A stretch of 64,000 bases of DNA, from assembly GCF_037975245.1 (NCBI RefSeq), contig NC_092576.1, positions 28,197,611-28,261,610 of the forward strand. Reading direction: 5' to 3'. Positions within the stretch are counted from its first letter, which is position 1, and each line of letters opens with the position of its first letter. Made by a program: the position numbers and the translations under genes. Origin of the DNA: Apostichopus japonicus. Its lineage: Eukaryota > Echinodermata > Holothuroidea > Aspidochirotida > Stichopodidae. Of this stretch, positions 24,766 to 42,267 are shown one piece after another. The notes beneath the pieces are model-generated. The model did not search any database and was not told the DNA's origin. It worked only from the letters and a program-made list of their open reading frames with translations.

Positions 24766-26138
24766 ATGAAGTATTTGAGAAGTAACCGACGTAAGTTTAC
24801 TTGCATAATTATCATATCTGCTGCATTATCACTCTATACTTTATTTACACTGGAGACGAAAATCGATAGGTCAACGCTACGTCAACCATGGAATCTCATG
24901 GCGCGAGCACAGCTAAGTAACAATACTAAGTTGCTTTCGTCCGACGGTAATCGAATGCCTACAGCCGAAAGGAAATATTGCAATAACACTAATTTTACAC
25001 AACCAGAGAAGACATCAAAAGGTCATGATGACATTATTTAAGCAAAAGTTGATTATCGCGTGGAAGCTTTTCCCTCCGAGGGGCACTGGACAAACAAACT
25101 ACAACTACCAAAGTTGATCTCTTGCGGAGGTAGACAACCCAGGTCAGTCTTAATTGAGCAAGCAAGTCACTGGACAAATAACACTCAAAAAGCAGACATA
25201 CTTATATTTTCTGGGGCTATCAATTGCGAGGACATCTGGTTGGAACTGGAAAGTAAACGACAACCTAATCAGATTTGGGTGTTCACAACAGAAGAGAGTC
25301 CTTTTACTTCCAGGGATTCAGTGCCTCCTCCAAAAGTCAGCCATATTCATTTTAACATCACCTCAACGTATCATCCAAAAGCAGATATTATTTTACCATA
25401 TGGGAGATTTTTCCCCTTCAGCAAAAGGGGAAAACGAAAAGTTGCGTTTACATCAAATTTTAATAAGAAGAAAGGCTTAATGGCCTGGATTTCTAGTCAC
25501 TGTTCAACCGAAATGTGGAGAAGGTACGACGCTGTGCACGATCTTTCTGGTTACATTCCAATTGATATGTTTGGAGAGTGTGGTGAACTTTCTTGTCCAG
25601 AACGTACAGGACACCATTGCCCGAAGGTGTTTTCTCGTTACAAATTTATCGTAGCATTCGAAAATAGTTGTTGTGGCGGTTACATAACTGAAAAATTTTG
25701 GTATGCGGTAACCCGTTACAATGCTATTCCTGTTGTCATAGGTCCTCCAAAGATGGACTACGAACAGCTTGTTCCACCTAATTCATTTATTCATGCCGAC
25801 GATTTCAGCTCTATGAAAGATTTAGCGGAACATATTCTCCGGGTATTACAAGATCAGGCTCTTTATGACTCATACTTCAAGTGGAAATAATTGGTAAAGC
25901 TGTAAACAATGGTATTGAAGATATTCTCGCATTTACGAATGTTGGAATGTGTAGATTAATCGACTTCATACGAGAAAAGCAAAATGAACCATCGAAGCAG
26001 CCTTTCGATCCATACGGACCAAATTGGATGGGAGGAAGTAATGAATGTGGAGAGCGGAAATGGGTTAAAGAGTATTCAATTTTCAGGAGTTTCAATGAAA
26101 AAATGGGTGACAGATACAATTTTACATACTTCAACTGA
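24766..26138 (+). pseudogene. Alpha-1,3-fucosyltransferase copy 3, two disabling changes
   Basis: This is a full-length relative of copy 2, about 95% identical at protein level, with all GT10 signatures present (AFENS, YITEKFW, PVVIGPP). It is broken twice. Codon 92 is TAA where copy 2 has GAA (25039-25041). A 1-bp deletion at about codon 373 (around 25887-25890) shifts the frame, and the remaining residues continue in the +1 frame to the equivalent stop at 26136-26138. The membrane anchor and the first 91 residues are intact, so a transcript would give only a short anchor-and-stem peptide. An internal start after the nonsense codon would give a protein without an anchor that ends before the C-terminal 80 residues. 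It is probably a young pseudogene; a base-call error at both sites is less likely but possible. Confidence 0.88.
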
Positions 26139-26198
26139 CACATCTTTACCAAGGAAGGGAGAGGCATCAAAATTGCTTCCTAATTAAACGGTCATATG

Positions 26199-26407
26199 TC
26201 ATATGCTAGATAGGTACTCTTCAAATGTCTTGCTCTCCTCGACAGACATTCTGTTTGGAGACTTCATCTTATCGAACTGATGATTGAAATACTGATACGT
26301 TTTTATAATCAAATATTGTCCAACCAGTTCCAACAAGATTGAAAGTCCGTCCGATAATAATAATAATATTAATAGTTCCTTGCAAGTTTCGCACCGAAAT
26401 GTAGCAG
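26199..26407 (-). CDS. Candidate terminal exon, membrane-protein-like
   Basis: The minus strand has an acceptor-like TGTTATTTCAG ending at 26408 and then an open frame to a stop at 26199-26201. The frame gives a hydrophobic stretch (LLILLLLSDGLSILLELVG) followed by a polar tail (MSVEESKTFEEYLSSI), typical of the last transmembrane segment and cytoplasmic tail of a multi-pass protein. I do not recognise the family and found no upstream exons. The exon would converge on fucosyltransferase copy 3, ending 60 bp from its stop. Chance open frame remains quite possible. Confidence 0.3.
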
Positions 26408-26523
26408 CTGAAATAACACAATAACATCCCGTAACATCCCATATTTTCAGACAAAAAGTAATTTCTGGAGATGTGAGCGTAAGAAGTTCTGCAAATGAAG
26501 CCACACACATTACTACTTTTCAT

Positions 26524-29500
26524 CCACTGCTGATAAAAAAATATTACGCAACATATATGCTTAAAAAACAGCGGATAGCTTTAGTATAAGTAAAATTGAA
26601 GTCAAGAGAAAGAGGAATGACAAAGCGAGGTTCACACTATAGTTTCCGTGAACACAGATTTTTATTTATCTTTCAGACTATTCTACTTTCCTGTTATTGC
26701 TTTACATACTGTGTTTGGAGAATACGGACGCGGCAAAGAATGTCTCGTATTTTATGACATATAAAGTTTGGCTTTACCACTGAACATTATTTGTACAGTG
26801 AGAAATAACTCATCCCACTTTACCCAGAACTGCATTGTAAAAATATTTTTTCTCAAATATTGTTGACAAATTTCGTCTTAGCTATGGCGTCGTGGTTACC
26901 GGTATTCTACCGTAACAAAACAACATTAATTTTGACGGTGTACCTTCTAGGTTCATTCGACAAAGTGAAAAGTAACATGTGCCTTCATTTTATAGAAGGA
27001 CCTTGAAAGGCAACCTTGGAATGCTTTAAAATATGGTCACATCAAAGTCGCCCGAAGGAGATCTATTATTCCTACCCTCTAAACTGAGACAACTGTTATG
27101 CAACGCACCAATCCAAAAATGGAGAGGAAGTGTCATAAATTGAATATGTTCAATGCAAGTGCAAGTTTCGATTTGGTTTATCCTTTGACTCATATCCACA
27201 AATATTGTATCTCGTAATCATGAAATTGTTCAGACAAAAGTTATTAAGTAAAGAAGATAGACTAGAAAACCATTAGTATAAATGCCTTGTTATAGTAACG
27301 TAACATGAAGGGACCTTCGATCAATCACTTGATTTATTGTACGGTGAAAGAATACTACAAAACAGCTTCTTCTTATTTAAATTTTGTTATTTTGTGTTAT
27401 TTTTTTCTTTGGTATATATGGATGGCAGGTTAATGGTACGATCTTTCCTTAGAAACATCTCAAAACTGATTTATGCAAATCTAAAGTGTCTGTCATATTG
27501 ACTGATCAAAAGTTAAAGTAGCAACAACGAGAATATATACTAATCAGTTCAAGTTGTTACTCTGACTCAATCGTCCTGTTGTAATTAGTATCTGATTGTC
27601 GGATGACTATTCTTACCCAGTATTTAATTGGAGGTTAACCTGATTAACCATGGATTGTACCTGTATATATATTTAACTTAGAAACATCGGTAGCAATATA
27701 TTCGTCATTTTAGTTTGCTTATCATCTTTACTTAACTATGAATAAACATCTTTACTAAATTGTGAGTAGAAATCTTTAATTAATTATAAATAAACAACTT
27801 AAATTAATTATTGACATGCATCATCGCATCCAGTTTGCCTAAACATCGAATTAGGGGATATGAAAAAACAACAGATGTCTACATTTAAAGGTGAAATTTA
27901 CATCAAACTCATCAAACTAAGCTCGTACTATTCATCTGAAATAAAATATGTATCAGTCTACGCTTCCTGATATATAAATATATATTTATTGTTTATGAGC
28001 GCCGTACAGGTTAACTGACTACAGATGCTACCCATGCTTAAGTCTAGATGGCTACAACCTTAGGATCCAAGAGTTTCACGAATGATGACGGTGTACAACG
28101 TTGACCAAGCTTCTTAGAGATATACGGTTATCCAGTGAATGATCAGAGGAGTTGTGGAGTATATTTTGTCTATTGTTGAACACGCCAGTACCATATTTCC
28201 ATTATATTATATACATATACATATATTTATCACAGTAAACAGACAGCCGTTTTTCTCATAAACGTAAATAAATTTTCAAATACTTTTCATAAGAGCGTGT
28301 CGTTTTGTTACATAAAATTGCAACTGAATCCATTTTTGTATTGTTTTTCTCTTTTATAGAATTAATAGACAAATTAAAATAATACAATTGAACCTATTTA
28401 ATGTCATTGAGCTTAAAACGACATCAACATATTGTTAATGAAGTTATATTTGACATGAAATAAACATTTAAAAGTTGTGTTGTGTTTTATTGCTTTTAGT
28501 TTAATGATCGCAATTTGTTAAGCATTTGAATGGACAAAAATGAGTACTTTTCCAAATAATCCTAACAACTATTCCATAGTTCGCATTCGTAATATATATT
28601 CTCTTTTCGAGTTTTAGTTTTACTAGTTCTACAACCATTACTACTAGTTGTGCTTCCAGTTCAATGAAACATCAATTTATGAAATAAGCCTAGTCTAGAA
28701 CCAACCTTTTAACGTCCGTGAATCTCAAGTTCGTAAACTATTCGTGATTAAGTTTAAATTGCATGGAATTGAACATGAATTATTACATGGACACAGTTCA
28801 TCAACTCGGAGGCATGGTTCTATTGCTTATAAAGTGGTACGCATAACTACCGGTATTTGTTATATTTTGTTATATTATGTAATGCTTACTTACATAGTCG
28901 TGTAATACCAAGAAATATATAGTCACAATAATATACAGTATTTCATGTTTTTTCTCTGCTGATACCCATCTATGTGATCATATTGGTACCTGTGAAAGTA
29001 AAGCTAGTCAGATAAAACGGAGCAATTGCCTTAGCGTAAATGAAACACTTATAAACAGTTACCCAATGATCAAACAAGTAATGTTTGATGGTGCCGTTAG
29101 GTTATTGCCACTCGCGTCGGTAGGAGACGGGTGGGGGGGGGGTGGAGGAAGCAGGTAAAAGGAACCCATTGAACTTCAGTAAATATCAGCAGTGGGTATG
29201 TCCTAAAGTTGAATAATGGGCGTAATAAGGAACCTTGGAAAATAACAGTAGTATCAAAGAGAGTAAGACATGTATCAAAATGCTATAGCTTCCGGGGACC
29301 GGGGGATCCCGACGTGGGCTTTCACATACATTCCAATGATATGAATATTCTCTTAAATGCCTTTCATGCTTCCTCATACTCCACTCCCTCCCCTTCCCAC
29401 CCCACCCCTTCCGGTATAACATTCCGGAGAATCCAAGCTGCTCGTTCATTTTACTGTTAATTTACCTAATAGTAAAGAATAAACCCGCCAGGTTCTTGTG

Positions 29501-30160
29501 GTGATTGAAAAAGTTAAAGCATTTTACAAATTCAAGATGTTTCTACATGGAGCCCCCTTGTATCATTTTGTTGACTGGACCGTTAGCCCTAGTACACGGT
29601 GTCTCCACCAGAGATTTGTGAATCTTTCTGGCAAAGCCTTTTTCATGGTTATGAAATCAATCTCCTAGAAACTAAATTTCAAAGTCTACAAAGAATGCTC
29701 TCGATTGAATGTTTCGGTCGTGACAATGAACGATCTTCTTAGAGACGGGACTTTCTAAGTGAATGCCTGTACTGTAGAGACACATACATACAGCTACATA
29801 TTCCAATCTGTTAGTGCGATGACAACTGTACATAAGTCGCGTATGATGTTTACATGTACTTCATATACGCATCCTTTGGGGCAACAACGTATGTGTTGTG
29901 GTAAAAAAGGGTTCGTTTGACTTCTTGGAAATTAGCGGCAAGATACCAGCAATGAAGAATTCGACGTATGAGAAGAATTCGACGTATGAGTCACAAGTGT
30001 TCTCTGAGCTGGTGCTGTAATTTGGATGTAACTTATATTTGCAGCTTTCAATAACTTGATATTGAATACAAAAATGTCTATCTAGTTTGTTCATTTCCCG
30101 TTAGAATCACGTACATGACAATAAACCGCTTGCCTTCAAACAAAAAGGAAAGTGACAAAT
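26524..30160. other. Unique AT-rich intergenic DNA
   Basis: No supportable gene. The stretch contains AT-rich runs (27400-28500) and a G-run and C-run pair near 29130 and 29390. Short open frames near 29190-29460 occur on both strands without motifs. Confidence 0.5.
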
Positions 30161-30173
30161 AGTTTGATGTCGG

Positions 30174-30410
30174 TATTTCGTTTCGTTTCGTTTCGTTTAT
30201 TTCTCTTTTTTTCTTTTTTTACAATTACATTTACAATAATGAATAATACCAATGTCAAAGCTACGTGAAGATTATAACTCTTTTTTAAAGTTTAAGGGAT
30301 ACCGACTACATTTTTACATTGGTAGATTGAATCAGTATGAAAGTAAACTTTTTTTCGAAGAAAAAACCTTAAGTCACAGACAATTTTAATATCAATTCAC
30401 CATTCTTAAA
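30174..30410 (-). mobile_element. Possible retroposon 3' end with (CGAAA)n tail
   Basis: Read on the minus strand, the sequence ends in AATAAACGAAACGAAACGAA, the kind of short-unit tail left by LINE and SINE retroposition. No coding sequence is attached and the 5' limit is unclear. Confidence 0.35.
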
Positions 30411-31637
30411 CTTAATTATAAAAAAGCTACTGACAAATTTTGCTGTGTTATGTTTACAGCGTAACCGTCCTATTTTACCCTGCAGCTAAACGTGTGCTAA
30501 GTGTTCTATTTCCTATGCACAAACAAACTCACTGTAACATGTGATTGAGGTGATCGACTGTCTCACGTAGTTCAGGGGCTCCACTGTTTTGATGCGATTG
30601 AGGTGCTCCTGGTTACTGGACGGAACGTGTCGTCTGCCTAATGCATGATCATAGTTTTGATGACAAGATTAGACAAAATCAGTTTGCCTGAATAGCTATT
30701 GGGGTTGTTAATGTTTATTTTTGTTAACGTATATTGTTTTTATTTTTCATCTCATCTACTATTAACAGTTTCCATGTCACTTTGCTCTCCTTAAGAGAAT
30801 ATACGACAGCAAAACAACCAAATTAAACAGTTTTTTTTTCTCGACGGTTACTTTACGTTAACGCGTGAATAGGATTCATATTTAACTACTCATTGTGAAT
30901 TGGGAAATAGCGAACTTACTCCCATCATAAACCCATCATGAGCACAAGTATATTGGACATCAACAAATACTGAAGAGGGAGTACTCTCAATTTCGCATGA
31001 CAGCAGCAAGACGGAGAAAGACAAGTCAAAAGACAGTCGCTATAAATGTCCATTATGGATTAATGTAAATTGTGCGTTAAATTTATTAGTAATTTGCAAA
31101 TACTGCCATAATACAGCAATGCAGAAAGTATGGTACGTTTTAAAAACTTTTCTTTGTTGTGCAGAAACGCGTAGAATGTTGTCCATAAACTGCTGTGATC
31201 GGTTCATGACACATCTGGATTGAGATTGTGCCTGCGTTAATTCTTTGGGATAAAGGCAAATAGTAAACATACCCTAGTACTAATCGATATATTCATCGCT
31301 CAGGATACACATACAGATAATAGCACGGGAAATATTTGTTATGGCATTATATTATTGTTCATGTAATTCTCTAGTTCAAAGAGTCTCAAACGATTTGTGC
31401 AAAGAAATTCACCTGATCCCTTCATCAAGCTATCCAATATACCTGTATTCAACTGATACACGTTGTTGAGTCAGTATTCATTTGTATGATTTAAACAAAG
31501 GGAAACGATTACTAGCAGTATACACACACACACACATAATGGAATGGACAGAGTTCAACTTTACAGGCAAAGTTCAACATCCCTTTGTTACAAGACAATA
31601 ACGAAATATTGAGTTCCATCTTTTATTAAAAGGAAGA

Positions 31638-31850
31638 TATATATGTATGTATATGTATATGCAAATACTTATATATATATATGTATACAAATACTTATAT
31701 ATATATATACTTATATATACAAATACTTATATATACTATATAAGTATATAATATATAAATACTTATATATACTATACAAATACTTACATATACTATATAT
31801 ACAAATACTATATATATATATATGTGTGTGTGTATATATGCGTGTGTGTA
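31638..31850. repeat. AT-rich microsatellite (B1)
   Basis: This is a mixed run of TATATG, TATATA and ACATATAC units, with a CA run just before it at 31521-31536. The B2 version (46363-46521) differs in length and unit order. Open frames rich in Tyr and Ile here are artefacts. Confidence 0.9.
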
Positions 31851-33243
31851 TTTGTATTCAATTGTGTACGTATGCATATGTGTATATACATGTATTGTGG
31901 GTGGTGGGGGTAGGGTGGGTGGGTTATACGTACTGGGTTGGTGTGGGTAGATATAAGTGTCACTGTTTTCTTGTATTGTTCTCTCTATTTACTTATGGGA
32001 GCGCTTTACTAGATAAGCCCTCTGGTATTTTTGGAGTGCTACCTTTCACAATTTTCCCTGTTGTTGATATGTTTGTCACTTAGTTTTCTTCTTTGTATTT
32101 ATTTTGTGAAGAAACAAATAAATGAAACGAAAGAAGCTAAAAAAAGTATTAAAGGATGACACGGTTGAATAGTATTTATTAGGTTTCTATTGAGATTAAG
32201 GAAGCCAATTATTTTTTTCCAGGAGTAAATTATACAATCAAAGAAAGCTAATAAAACAGAACAGGGAGACCGAGGAAAATCCTTCTAGATATATTACGTA
32301 TTATTTTACAAGTATTCTTGACATAGGCCTATGAGAGTGTCAAACAAACCCGTGCTATCTTATGCGACTATTCATTACATAAAATCATGAAAGAAAGAAA
32401 TCCAAGATGTGAAGACATAAGTCGTTTGGCTTTTATTATTGAATAATATTAATATATTACCTCACGACGAAAGGTAAGTGTAAAACTATTGTTGTACTAG
32501 ATAACTACAATTATTGAATATACAAATATCAATGTACAATAACCATTACCACAGAAGATAAAATTCGGTAACTTAGAATTAAACAACTTTTATACAACTG
32601 ATATATCGAACTGAATTACATTAATATCACCCAAAGAAAAGAACAAAAATCATTTCCATAGTATTATAAAATACAATAGGTACTTAATCAAGTACTACTA
32701 CGATATGAATCTTTGTGGTTATTTGGAGGGTAAATAACGCATTTTCCTTTAGAGACGTTGTGCAGTAAAATAATTCAATTAATGCACAGAATGTACCAAT
32801 GTATTTCATTTTTTTTGTTTATGTGCATAATAAAATCCGTAAAGATGATCCTTTATATACATTCTTGTTAACGTGTTTTTCATTGTATTTTATGTTAAAC
32901 CTTAATTTGCTCACCGATCTGTTGCTATTGAGTATTACCTGTCTGCTGCGTGTCCAGAGAGATAACTCGGGAACTGCAACGTCATGATTTATACTAATGG
33001 CGTTAAACTCAAGTGTAAAGTCTCAACACGTCATGTTTACTGATGAATTTAGAAAAACAAACTTCCGAAGCAGATTCAACGTTTCGTATTTTAAATGCAC
33101 TTTGACTAGGTGGGTTTAATGCAATAAAAGCTGTCGCAATCGAAAGAAAGAGATTGAATTTCTTTTGCCCTCATGGCGCAAACGATTTACCGTAAAATCA
33201 CTGCAACCGTCCATATCAGCATGTTCATTACACAAATGTAACC

Positions 33244-33486
33244 TATTTATACTCTTATCGTTCAAAGTTTTGACCCATTTTCACGGAGGAAACGTCTGAA
33301 AACACTTGTATATTCCTTGCAATGGAAGGAAATGACACAATTTCGCAAGCTACATCGGTGAGACCGAAATAAAGATGCTATTCAAGAGAACGTACCTAAC
33401 ACAGGCTAGCCACGAAACTGAAAGTAATTCCTATGCTTTAACAATACAGAAAGATTAGATTGGCGCATGAACTGTTGGGCGGGGCT
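33244..33486 (-). promoter_or_regulatory. Promoter-like cluster: TATA, CCAAT and GC box (B1)
   Basis: On the minus strand a GC box (GCCCCGCCC, 33478-33486) is followed by CCAAT (33459-33463) and, about 210 bp on, by TATAAATAGG (33243-33252). An ATG in a GCGCCATGA context lies about 70 bp downstream, at 33174. GC box and CCAAT are conserved in B2 (48808-48816). The TATA region there is expanded into a TA run. Confidence 0.4.
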
Positions 33487-33864
33487 TGCAAATTTTGATT
33501 GCAGTTGTAGAATCTACGGACTCGTTAAAAAATCTGGCGAATTTCATTCAGTTTGTATTCAATGTTTAACGAGAGAACTCAATAAATATAATGTACTCAA
33601 TAAAAATTATGAACATAAATATCAAAATTGCAAAGAACGGTGATATTTGCACTGAGCTTTGAAAGCAGTACGCTGGAAAGTTTCGAAGTTAAATTTTGGC
33701 AAACACAGATTGAGACTTTAAACACAGATTTGAGGGGAAATTCCCTCAGAAGATATCTCTATTATTCTTTTACCTCTTACATCAAGTGATAGATCATCTT
33801 AACCTACTTCCGGTGACGTTATGTGAAGTACCGTAAAGTCGGTATGAAATACGTTACGTAGAGT

Positions 33865-34751
33865 TTAAACAGGTTTTATCGTAACACAATTCTTGTTAGC
33901 ATTTACTATCATTAAATATGCGTCTTCTGCACATCGATAGTAGTGCAACCCACGAACACAATTCAAGGACTTACTTCTGCTCAAGTAACCACCGACTAAA
34001 CTTCCTTCTACCATGATTGGATCTACCACATCTTTGTTGTATCTTACAATACATTCGTTTTGATCATTGTTACTGTAACTAGATCTAAGCGCGGCATAGA
34101 TGTTCCCATTCTCATCTACATCAATTCCTCTGCAATGCATAATGCGCCTGCCTGGTAAATCTGTTTTAATCACAGAAGTGGGACGTTTAAAATCTGATGA
34201 ATATATAAATATTGCTTGTCTCCTGACGTCTGAAATAACAAACTCACCTAACCGTCTCTTTTTGATATACCAAGGAGAGATTAGTTGATTGTGACCAAAC
34301 TGACCAATGTACTTACCATCACTTTCAAAAAGGGAAACCACTGCATCACCAATTTCCCTACCGGACAAAACATAGATATATTTTGTCTCTTCGCATGCAG
34401 TTATACCCGAAGGATTCATTAAGTGTGCTTCACCAAAACTCTTTATATAGTTCAAATGATGGTCAAACATCATGATACATCTCGTATTTGTTTCGGTTAC
34501 GTATAGTGTTGTGCCAAGAAATACAGCAGCAAATGGCTTGAACCCTTTAATGTGGAATCTCTTCACTTCGTTACCGTGCATGTCGTATGCACGGATCCAG
34601 CCGTCCATCAATACAACAATTTAATTTTTCAATGTCAAGACGTCATGTGGCTGGTTTAATCCCGTCAATCCGGTGATAGCAGGAGCTTTCGCCAGTATCC
34701 GAGTCGAATCATTCATATTCTCCGCTTTCTGGTTGACATGTGATTCCTGCC
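33865..34751 (-). pseudogene. NHL-like beta-propeller exon, B1 copy (nonsense codon)
   Basis: This is the counterpart of the B2 exon at 49009-49892. An acceptor TTGTTTACAG ends at 34752. The frame then runs GQESHVNQKAEN through QPHDVLTLKN and meets TAA (about 34621-34623) where B2 has GAA. After the stop, 248 codons are open to the normal end and encode the propeller (TTLYVTETN, IYVLSGREIG, GEFVISD, GIDVDENGNIYAAL, CVTIKPV). Upstream exons are also damaged: exon 2 (about 35970-36130) has TGA for CGA and a deletion, and exon 1 is mostly gone. The family role is a C-terminal propeller used for protein or RNA binding in TRIM-type proteins. This copy is probably dead, although the long surviving frame suggests the decay is recent. 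Confidence 0.8.
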
Positions 34752-35969
34752 CTGTAAACAAAAATAATAGTGAAAATAGAACTGTTTCGAACAAGTGTGT
34801 CTCCGAAAATGGTGAGCAGGGCAGACTCCTAATTTCTTACTGGCAATGACCGGTTTTGCCAAAACAATTGGCGAAAGGAAAAACACTAACATCAAATAGA
34901 AATGTCGTTCGCTCGTACCTTTTTCATGGTAGAGTCAGTCTTCCGTTTGTTTCTCAATACCGAAAAATTGAACTTCAGGACATACGCACTATGGGTATGC
35001 CCTGAAATTTGCGCATATCTCGTGTTTACCAAACGGAAGCACATTATCTCAGTACGTTACATAAAAAGCGCCAACAAAAGTAGGGAATTAACAGAACATC
35101 AATATATTAATATGACAGTAGAATGAGAACTGAACTAAAAGCACTTAATGGTTTCAGATATTCCGTGATTACTGTACTTGATGTAGCTCTAGTTGGAATG
35201 GAAGTTATAAAGGTTATAGCTTATGATTAAATTTTGGGGGATAGGAAACAATCAAATTAAGTATGAATTAAGATAACATATATTATTTTAGACCGGAAAG
35301 AATAATACATCACTTAAAATATATTTGAATGTAATGTGTGTAGTGTTTTTGAAAATGGCAGAAATATCCTACCAAAAAATTATGAAAAGAATAACATGTA
35401 ACTTTGTTCACTATTGGCTTTTACTTTTTCTTACCAAGTAAAGTTAATAATGAAATACTTAATGTTTTAAAATTTTACTCATGACGAAATATTTATTTCA
35501 AATATATTGACCTCGAATATTCCTTTCATTGTTTGACATCTTAAAAGGTGGGACTGGGGAGGAACATGTTGATTTGAAAAAAAAAGTAGCGATGAAAAAA
35601 ATTATAGCATCTTATAAAAGATTGATTTATTAAGGAAGTCATATTAATGAAAAAGACTTCAGGATATTGACAACACTTGCAGTAATTAATGTAGACGCAC
35701 CGACAAACATGTATTGGCTCAAAACCTAGTCAGGTGAGCTTTTGCATGTTTGCGGTTATCCTCAATGCTTTAAGAATAGGCAAATTGCCTTAGCAGAAGA
35801 ATCTCCGATGTGATTTGCTTGGTTTACTGATAGATGCTTTACCCCGTAATGAAAGATTAGACAGAATGTATCGAAATATTCCTTAATACACTTAAATATA
35901 GGAGAATTAGAAACATTATTAGTGCTAAAAGTTCCTTCTAAACTATCCATGAAAATTATAGAATAAAAG

Positions 35970-36135
35970 ACTCACCAGTATCTTTTCTTTGACTTGTTCC
36001 CTGGCTCTTCACAGCAGTGGTTCCTGCGCTGTAATGAACTGTCTCAATTGTTCTCGGGTCCATAAATCCCAAAACTGTATCGGTTCCGTCGGTCCTTTCT
36101 GTCAAGGCTCCTTTTTCAATTCTTTAAAGAAAAAG
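35970..36135 (-). pseudogene. Decayed exon 2 of the B1 NHL-like gene
   Basis: It matches the B2 exon at 51225-51400 (GPTEPIQFW, LRQFI, QEPLL and REQVKEKIL are recognisable). It has an in-frame TGA after QEPLL, and the segment encoding the middle of RDEEVQINEFMKGG is deleted. The donor GTGAGT is intact. Confidence 0.75.
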
Positions 36136-37885
36136 TGGTTTGAAGAGGATCTAGAGGTCAATTTCCCCAACGACTTCAAACGATTAAAATACAATTTGAT
36201 TCAACCATTGGTGTCATTACTTAAACTTTCTGTGAGCTTAAAGAAATTAAATGGGAGATGACAAACGTTTGATGGACATTGGCTCAGAATTGAGACGATC
36301 ATTACTTGTCACCTCGAGTAACATTCCCCTCACTATACTCAAATCATGTTCGATACATTACGGTATGTGTGTAATTGTGCATGTTTGATGCCCTTTTAGT
36401 GAACAGTGTTGTATGTCATAGATTATGTGATACTATAAACCACACCCTTTTCATTTGCAATGTTCTATATGCGTAAACGTCCCGAGTTGTAATGGTAAAT
36501 ACATGACTTATTTGACATTTTGACAATATGTGAATCGTTAATGAAAATACATTTTGGTCCAATGTTGACATACCATTGCTCATATATTCTTCTGGGGATA
36601 TTGGTTTGTATTTGGAGAACTTTGGGCGTACAGCAGGTGGCAAACAAATTCAAAAAGGTGTTTTTTCTTCTTCCAACGCTACGATTGAAAAAGGAATCTT
36701 CGACAACAGTCTATTTTATAAAGTCTGGGATGCATTTGTGAACAGGTCAGAGAAACAGTTCAGAGATGTTGCTAGGGTATTGTGATTGTGGAGGGCGGGT
36801 GGAGGATCATAATTTCTACTGGGTGGATTCTTAAGGATGTGTGCCATACCGCAAGTTCGATATTTGCAGCATAACACTAGTGGGTTGTCAATTCTTTATA
36901 CTGTACCTGCTAAACCGGCTACTGAGTAATACGCTATTGTGCTTAGCAGAACGTCAATTAACCATATTCAACTTTATTATGGGTTGTACAAGGAGAAAGA
37001 TAATTGAAATGTCGAATTTCCTGAAACTTTTTAAAACTGTAAGCCCAAAATTTAAACTGTTAGATAAAGCCTACTATTATTGACTCATAAATCAGAATTA
37101 TCCTGCCATCAGCTTCAATTATTTTAAGATGCTGCATTGATACTTTTTTGTAACTTTCATGTTTTTGAACACCGACTTTCCATCTTTTGAAGATCCCGGC
37201 CAATTATTGGGGGTAAAACTGCTTCACATTTGTTCTAACTGTAGGATACTCAGTCATTGACAAGTAGTCCTACAACTTTCATAGAGTTTTCCTCCTACTG
37301 CATGGCAAGTGACTTGCTAAGACAGTATGATCTTTCCTTGGAAAAATTAAGTGTTTTCAATTTAGCACGAAAAATTAGATATCATTATACAAGGTATCTT
37401 TTGAACTGGAAATACTTTAGATGCTGCGGATACTGACAGCAATTATCATTTGCCTCGATGTTTAACTTGACGGAATAAATCTAGCGAGGATCTGGTTAGA
37501 TTGATCTTGGTAGACGAAGCTACGCGAAATACTACTCTGGCCCAAATTAGGTTATTATTCCTGCGTTGCGTTTAGTCTGCCCACTACACATGGCGTTGAT
37601 ACAAATGTGATTCAGAGATTTGAAGTTTTTTAACTTGAAAGAACCGCGTGTAGTTCTTTTACCAAACGGTAGACGATTGGACGTTTTTCAACAAATTTCA
37701 ACATACTCATGAAGCAAATTGTGTATCGATAATAATGTGGAAACTCAAACAGTTCAAACGAAACACATTGCTCACTATTTAACTAGTTTCACTAAATGCA
37801 ATTGTTTGGTCTGTTCTTTTATAAATTATGAATTTGGATTGTGAACTGTTATCTCCAGTGTCAATGGTGTCTGATAATTAATCAG

Positions 37886-42267
<4,382 letters not shown>

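Larger units (their letters stand above)
20944..26190 (+). repeat. Fucosyltransferase tandem unit, copy 3
   Basis: This has the same order as copy 2: SINE relic, single 185-bp block, AT-rich flank, conserved box at 24535, coding region. It carries a 423-bp insertion (23823-24245) that copies 1 and 2 lack. Homology with copy 2 stops right after the stop codon (after ACATCT at about 26145), so its 3' flank is different. Confidence 0.88.
30535..37885. repeat. NHL-gene tandem unit, copy B1
   Basis: It matches 45258-53380 (B2) in the same orientation, starting at ATGTGATTGAGGTGATCGAC. Main differences: B1 lacks the MITE of B2, has about 200 bp extra near 33570-33790, and has lost most of the first NHL-gene exon near 36600. 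Homology with B2 continues on the far side of the LINE at 41510. Confidence 0.93.

Noticed and set aside
31643-32083. 146-codon frame rich in Tyr and Ile
   Set aside because: Most of it is AT microsatellite, and the B2 counterpart differs in frame and length.
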